Source: Alistipes sp.
GTDB taxonomy: Bacteria; Bacteroidota; Bacteroidia; Bacteroidales; Rikenellaceae
Length of the DNA: 8,182 nt
Direction of reading: 5' to 3'
Assembly: GCA_031285485.1 (NCBI GenBank)
Contig: JAITWC010000019.1
Location: 1 to 8,182 of the forward strand
Shown here: piece after piece, positions 6,110 through 8,182 of the stretch
How positions within the stretch are numbered: the first letter of the stretch is position 1
Layout: each line of letters begins with the position of its first letter
The notes under the pieces: generated by a model
The model's input: the letters and a program-made list of their open reading frames with translations, nothing else
Told to the model about the DNA's origin: nothing
Database searches by the model: none
Position numbers and translations under genes: made by a program

Positions 6110-7015
6110 TTATCTCTTCGGTTCTCCGGCGGCGACGACCTCGACGGCCCCGGCGTCGGAGCGCTCGACCACGGCGGCGCGTGCGGCACCGGCGGCGACC
6201 CTGCGGGCGGCGTCCTCGGCGGCGCGGGCCGCGCGCTGCATGGAGCGCCACGTCTCCACATCGACACCGGCCGCGGCGGCGGCTTCGGCCTCCCCGCGGG
6301 CTTTCTCGGCGGCGGCGCGTCCGCGGCGGGCGGCCACGAGGTCTTTGTAACGGGCCACGATCACGTTCAGCTCGCCGATGAAGCGCCCGTACACCGCCCC
6401 GCCCTCGATGAGGGCCAGCGCGTCGATGCGCTCGGTGAGCGCGCGGTAGGCGTCGGTCAGCGCGGCGCGCACCTCCTTCAGCACGAGCGTCGTGCGGGCG
6501 GCCTCCTCGTCGTTGCGCGCGGCGAAGGCCTTCTCGATGGCGGTGTTCACGCGGTCGAGCTCGCCGATCCACGGCACCAGCCCCAGCCGCTCGCAGTCGG
6601 CGGAGTGGCCCTCGCCCGTCAGCTCGACCAGCAGGTTGTAGACCGCCGAGGTCTGCTCCACCACACCCAGCCGCAGCACGTCGCGGTAGGTGTCGAGCAC
6701 CTGCTCGACCCGGCGCGCGGCCTGGTGGGTGGCGTCGTCGAAGTGGAGCAGGCCCGCGTCGACGAGGTCGCGCAGGCCCCTGATGAGGTTGTCGCGCCGG
6801 TGGTCGAGTTCGGCGATGTCGGCGGTGATGGTGCTGCCCTCCACCTTTTTGAGCGCCTCGTCGGCCTGGGCGTAGAGGGCCGTGAACGCCGCCCACTGCG
6901 GCTCGATCTTCAGCGCGGCGGGGGTGGTGGCCCCGACCAGCGCGATCAGCTCCCTGCAAAACTCGAACAGCTCGTTGTTGCGGAGGCTGTGCAGTTGTAG
7001 TGGTTTAATTTTCAT
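6110..7015 (-). CDS. DUF6261-like protein of unknown function
   Basis: The 301-residue product looks like the Bacteroidetes family DUF6261. It starts MKIKPLQLHSLRNNELFEFC, followed by an alpha-helical body with DHRRDNLIRGLRDLV at 71-85, YNLLVEL at 126-132, PWIGELDRVN at 148-157 and YGRFIGELNVIVARYKDL at 209-226. No signal peptide, membrane helix or catalytic motif is seen, so a cytoplasmic helical protein is likely. Residues about 227-301 form an Ala/Arg/Glu-rich tail, probably helical or coiled coil and unlike the more mixed body. The ATG at 7015 is preferred because the family-like SLRNNE motif follows it and an A-rich tract lies directly before it. The frame is nevertheless open upstream through the 42-bp repeats to an ATG at 7366, which would add 117 residues. 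It appears to be the first gene of the unit that includes the DKNYY protein and purD. Its role is unknown. Confidence 0.75.
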   Translation of the reverse strand: MKIKPLQLHSLRNNELFEFCRELIALVGATTPAALKIEPQWAAFTALYAQADEALKKVEGSTITADIAELDHRRDNLIRGLRDLVDAGLLHFDDATHQAARRVEQVLDTYRDVLRLGVVEQTSAVYNLLVELTGEGHSADCERLGLVPWIGELDRVNTAIEKAFAARNDEEAARTTLVLKEVRAALTDAYRALTERIDALALIEGGAVYGRFIGELNVIVARYKDLVAARRGRAAAEKARGEAEAAAAAGVDVETWRSMQRAARAAEDAARRVAAGAARAAVVERSDAGAVEVVAAGEPKR

Positions 7016-7048
7016 CTCTTTTTTTTGTTTTATTAAACGTTTTGTCGG

Positions 7049-7237
7049 TGTCCCGCCCGCGGGAAAGGTCAATTTCGGTTGCTTTTGTGGTTTCCCGCCC
7101 GCGGGAAAGGGCAATTTCAGTTGCTTTTGTGGTTTCCCGCCCGCGGGAAAGGGCAATTTCAGTTGCTTTTGCGGTTTCCCGCCCGCGGGAAAGGGCAATT
7201 TCAGTTGCTTTTGCGGTTTCCCGCCCGCGGGAAAGGA
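7049..7237 (-). repeat. 42-bp tandem array with embedded 8+2+8 dyads
   Basis: Four full 42-bp units (7049-7090, 7091-7132, 7133-7174, 7175-7216) and a 21-base fifth copy form the array. The core cccgcccgcggg starts at 7052, 7094, 7136, 7178 and 7220, exactly 42 apart each time. Each core lies in a dyad, tttcccgc-cc-gcgggaaa, which is perfect in copies 2-5 and has one arm mismatch in copy 1. The remainder of each unit (gggcaatttcagttgctttt plus 4 bases) is equally conserved: units 3 and 4 appear identical, unit 2 differs by one base (tgtgg/tgcgg), and unit 1 has a few changes. The array lies 33 bases upstream of the DUF6261-like start, inside its predicted leader. As RNA, each dyad could form a 7-bp stem with a 4-base loop. 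Confidence 0.9.
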
Positions 7238-7277
7238 TAAAACCGGCCGCTCCCGACGTGTATGTTTCCCGTTCCGG

Positions 7278-7291
7278 CGCCCCGCGGGGCG
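7278..7291. repeat. 14-bp perfect GC palindrome
   Basis: The sequence cgccccgcggggcg is its own reverse complement. It lies between the 42-bp array and the candidate minus-strand promoter, so it would be near the 5' end of the predicted DUF6261-like leader. It may be a binding site or a capping hairpin. GC-rich context raises the chance of coincidence. Confidence 0.5.
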
Positions 7292-7322
7292 GCGCGCGGT
7301 CCCAATCGGGCGGTTGCGGGTG

Positions 7323-7330
7323 CGAAGATA
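7323..7330 (-). promoter_or_regulatory. Candidate promoter -7 element for the DUF6261-like gene unit
   Basis: The minus strand reads TATCTTCG followed by CA, one mismatch from the Bacteroidetes -7 consensus TAnnTTTG and close in context to the eno element. No clear -33 TTTG is seen. A start near 7316 would give a leader of about 300 nt holding the GC palindrome and the whole 42-bp array. Confidence 0.4.
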
Positions 7331-7352
7331 TGAAATTACCGCGAGACTCCGA

Positions 7353-7393
7353 CACCGCGGCGCCATTTACGTGCGCCCGCGGTGCGTTTTTTT
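7353..7393 (+). terminator. Intrinsic terminator facing right, no gene assigned
   Basis: The arms caccgcgg (7353-7360) and ccgcggtg (7377-7384) form a perfect 8-bp GC-rich stem with a 16-base loop. Within the loop, cgc/gcg can extend pairing. It is followed by CG and seven T residues (7387-7393). The geometry is that of a rho-independent terminator on the plus strand; the minus strand shows no T tract after the stem. No plus-strand gene precedes it within the window back to eno, which has its own terminator. Confidence 0.6.
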
Positions 7394-7415
7394 AATTCCG
7401 GCACGGAGGCGTTTC

Positions 7416-7443
7416 GATTTTCAGAAAGCGGCTTTCGAAAATC
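7416..7443. repeat. Hairpin between the divergent promoters
   Basis: The arms gattttc (7416-7422) and gaaaatc (7437-7443) pair outside gaaag (7424-7428) and ctttc (7432-7436), with a single bulged A and a 3-base loop. This gives about 12 bp. There is no T tract after it on the plus strand and none of note on the minus strand, so it resembles an operator or structural element more than a terminator. Confidence 0.45.
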
Positions 7444-7455
7444 AGACGGGCACGG

Positions 7456-7487
7456 TTTCGCCGCCGACGCCGCAGAGCCTACTTTTG
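7456..7487 (+). promoter_or_regulatory. Candidate promoter for the fimbrillin gene
   Basis: TACTTTTG at 7480-7487 matches the Bacteroidetes -7 consensus TAnnTTTG exactly. TTTC at 7456-7459, 20 bp upstream, is one base from the -33 TTTG at suitable spacing. Transcription would start near 7493 and leave a leader of about 118 nt, with a small GC hairpin at its 5' end and an A/T-rich stretch before the ATG at 7611. Confidence 0.5.
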
Positions 7488-7610
7488 CCGCACGGGATTC
7501 GAGAGGGGCGCAGCGCCCACGGCCGCCGCAACGCCCACCACCCGAAAGCAATCGGAATGAACCGTAACGAACAGTTTTTATTTTTCTTTAACCATTTAAT
7601 TTTTAACGCA

Positions 7611-8182
7611 ATGAAACAGATCATGTTTACGATCGCTGCCGCGGCAGCGATGATCCTCGCCTCCTGCACCAAGGAGAACGGCGGCGATGGAACCAACCCG
7701 GGAAACACCGGCGTGGCCTACCTGTCGATCAGGGTGGACGCCCGCTCGACCCGCGCAAGCTCCGAAAACGAGGGCCTTCCGGCCGAGAGCACGCTCGACA
7801 AGCTCTACCTGGTCACGTTCACCGACGCCGGCACCGTGGTGGGCGTTCCGGGCAGCAGCCTCTATTACAACCTGATCGACGCCACCGCGCAGACGGGTTC
7901 CTACACGGACAAGAAGCCGGAAGCGGTGAAGATCTCCGCCGCCTCGAAGAACCTGGTTGTGATCGCCAACCCGGGCGCCGCCCTGAAGGCGGCGATCACG
8001 GGCCTGAACTCGGCCAGCACGTTCGGCACCTTCAACGCGGCGATCGCGCTCGCGACGGCCACGACCCCCGCCACGAAAGACATCGTGAGCCCCGAAAACG
8101 GTTTCGCCATGATCACCACGCCCGCCGACAAGGGCATGAACACCGGCGAAAAGATCCTCTACCCCTACGTGAAGATCGACAA
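7611..8182 (+). CDS. Lipoprotein fimbrillin, FimA/Mfa1 type (3' end missing)
   Basis: The visible 190 residues look like the N-terminal part of a Bacteroidales type V pilus subunit (fimbrillin). The protein starts MKQIMFTIAAAAAMILASCT, a lipoprotein signal with lipobox LASC and the acylated cysteine at residue 19. A Gly/Asn-rich linker follows (22-34), then a beta-rich start AYLSIRVDARSTRASSENEG at 36-55. In the family, outer-membrane export as a lipoprotein is followed by cleavage after an arginine, exposing a groove for donor-strand assembly. R45 or R48 (before A49) are candidate cleavage sites, by analogy with Mfa1. Later segments LDKLYLVTFTDAG (62-74), KNLVVIANPGAAL (113-125) and GFAMITTPAD (164-173) match the layout of Mfa1-like N-terminal domains. 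The ATG at 7611 is the only start that gives the signal peptide. It may be a stalk or a minor tip subunit; the missing C terminus would be needed to tell. Confidence 0.8.
   Translation, partial: MKQIMFTIAAAAAMILASCTKENGGDGTNPGNTGVAYLSIRVDARSTRASSENEGLPAESTLDKLYLVTFTDAGTVVGVPGSSLYYNLIDATAQTGSYTDKKPEAVKISAASKNLVVIANPGAALKAAITGLNSASTFGTFNAAIALATATTPATKDIVSPENGFAMITTPADKGMNTGEKILYPYVKID
7632..7651. repeat. 20-bp perfect palindrome inside the fimbrillin signal-peptide codons
   Basis: Twenty bases centred on ccgcgg read the same on both strands, beginning 21 bases after the A of the fimbrillin start codon. In RNA it gives an 8-bp stem (atcgctgc / gcagcgat) with a CGCG loop. It encodes part of the Ala-rich signal peptide, so repeated GCN codons may explain some of the symmetry. 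Confidence 0.6.

Larger units (their letters stand above)
7016..7610. other. Divergent intergenic region between DUF6261-like gene and fimbrillin
   Basis: These 595 bases hold no convincing gene but much structure. In order they contain the 42-bp tandem array, a 14-bp GC palindrome (7278-7291), a minus-strand candidate -7 element (7323-7330), a plus-strand intrinsic terminator (7353-7393), a hairpin (7416-7443), a plus-strand candidate promoter (7456-7487) and a short GC inverted repeat (gggcgc-a-gcgccc, 7506-7518). The last 40 bases before the fimbrillin ATG are A/T-rich, typical of Bacteroidetes translation starts. Confidence 0.7.

Noticed and set aside
6087..6959. Long upstream extension of the DKNYY protein frame (558 residues in total).
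   Set aside because: The extension is an Arg/Gly-rich out-of-frame reading of the DUF6261-like gene; the clear signal/anchor start is the ATG at 6086.
7049..7237. CRISPR array.
   Set aside because: The interval between dyads is also conserved from unit to unit, so there are no variable spacers, and no cas genes are nearby.
7042..7395. Plus-strand 117-codon frame through the 42-bp array.
   Set aside because: Several frames are open through the array simply because the 42-bp unit lacks stops. This frame has no supporting start region, runs into the terminator hairpin, and has no recognisable domain.
7687..7875. Small plus-strand frame inside the fimbrillin gene.
   Set aside because: It is an out-of-phase shadow of the pilin coding sequence with no features of its own.

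Overview
The window reads as chromosomal DNA of a GC-rich member of the Bacteroidetes, most likely Bacteroidales and possibly an Alistipes-like genome. The reasons are: three exact matches to the Bacteroidetes -7 promoter element TAnnTTTG; A/T-rich, Shine-Dalgarno-free start regions; a Bacteroidales-type lipoprotein fimbrillin; and families largely confined to Bacteroidetes (a DUF6261-like protein, and a membrane protein resembling DUF6427). The genus is an inference from composition and gene content.

Layout, left to right. Positions 1-1258 (minus strand) hold proC followed by the 5' part of proB, with a TGATG stop/start overlap, so two proline-biosynthesis enzymes are translated from one message. 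Positions 1259-1522 are a divergent regulatory region with back-to-back candidate promoters for proCB and eno. The predicted proCB leader carries two near-identical stem-loops. Positions 1523-2824 (plus) encode enolase, closed by an intrinsic terminator at 2851-2882.

Positions 2939-7015 (minus) hold four genes separated by only 21-25 bases. In transcription order these are a DUF6261-like protein, a membrane-anchored DKNYY-repeat protein, purD (GAR synthetase, purine synthesis) and a polytopic membrane protein. The spacing suggests one transcription unit, read from a candidate promoter near 7323-7330.

Positions 7016-7610 are a 595-base non-coding region and the most unusual part of the window. 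It holds a tandem array with an exact 42-bp period and five copies of an 8+2+8 dyad, a further GC palindrome, a good plus-strand terminator with no recognisable plus-strand gene before it, another hairpin, and a candidate promoter for the gene to the right. Positions 7611-8182 (plus) are the first 190 codons of a lipoprotein fimbrillin of the FimA/Mfa1 type, cut by the window edge.

The core genes (proB, proC, eno, purD) look intact and ordinary. The best candidates for something undescribed are the 42-bp array with its DUF6261 gene and opposing terminator, and the paired stem-loops in the proCB leader.
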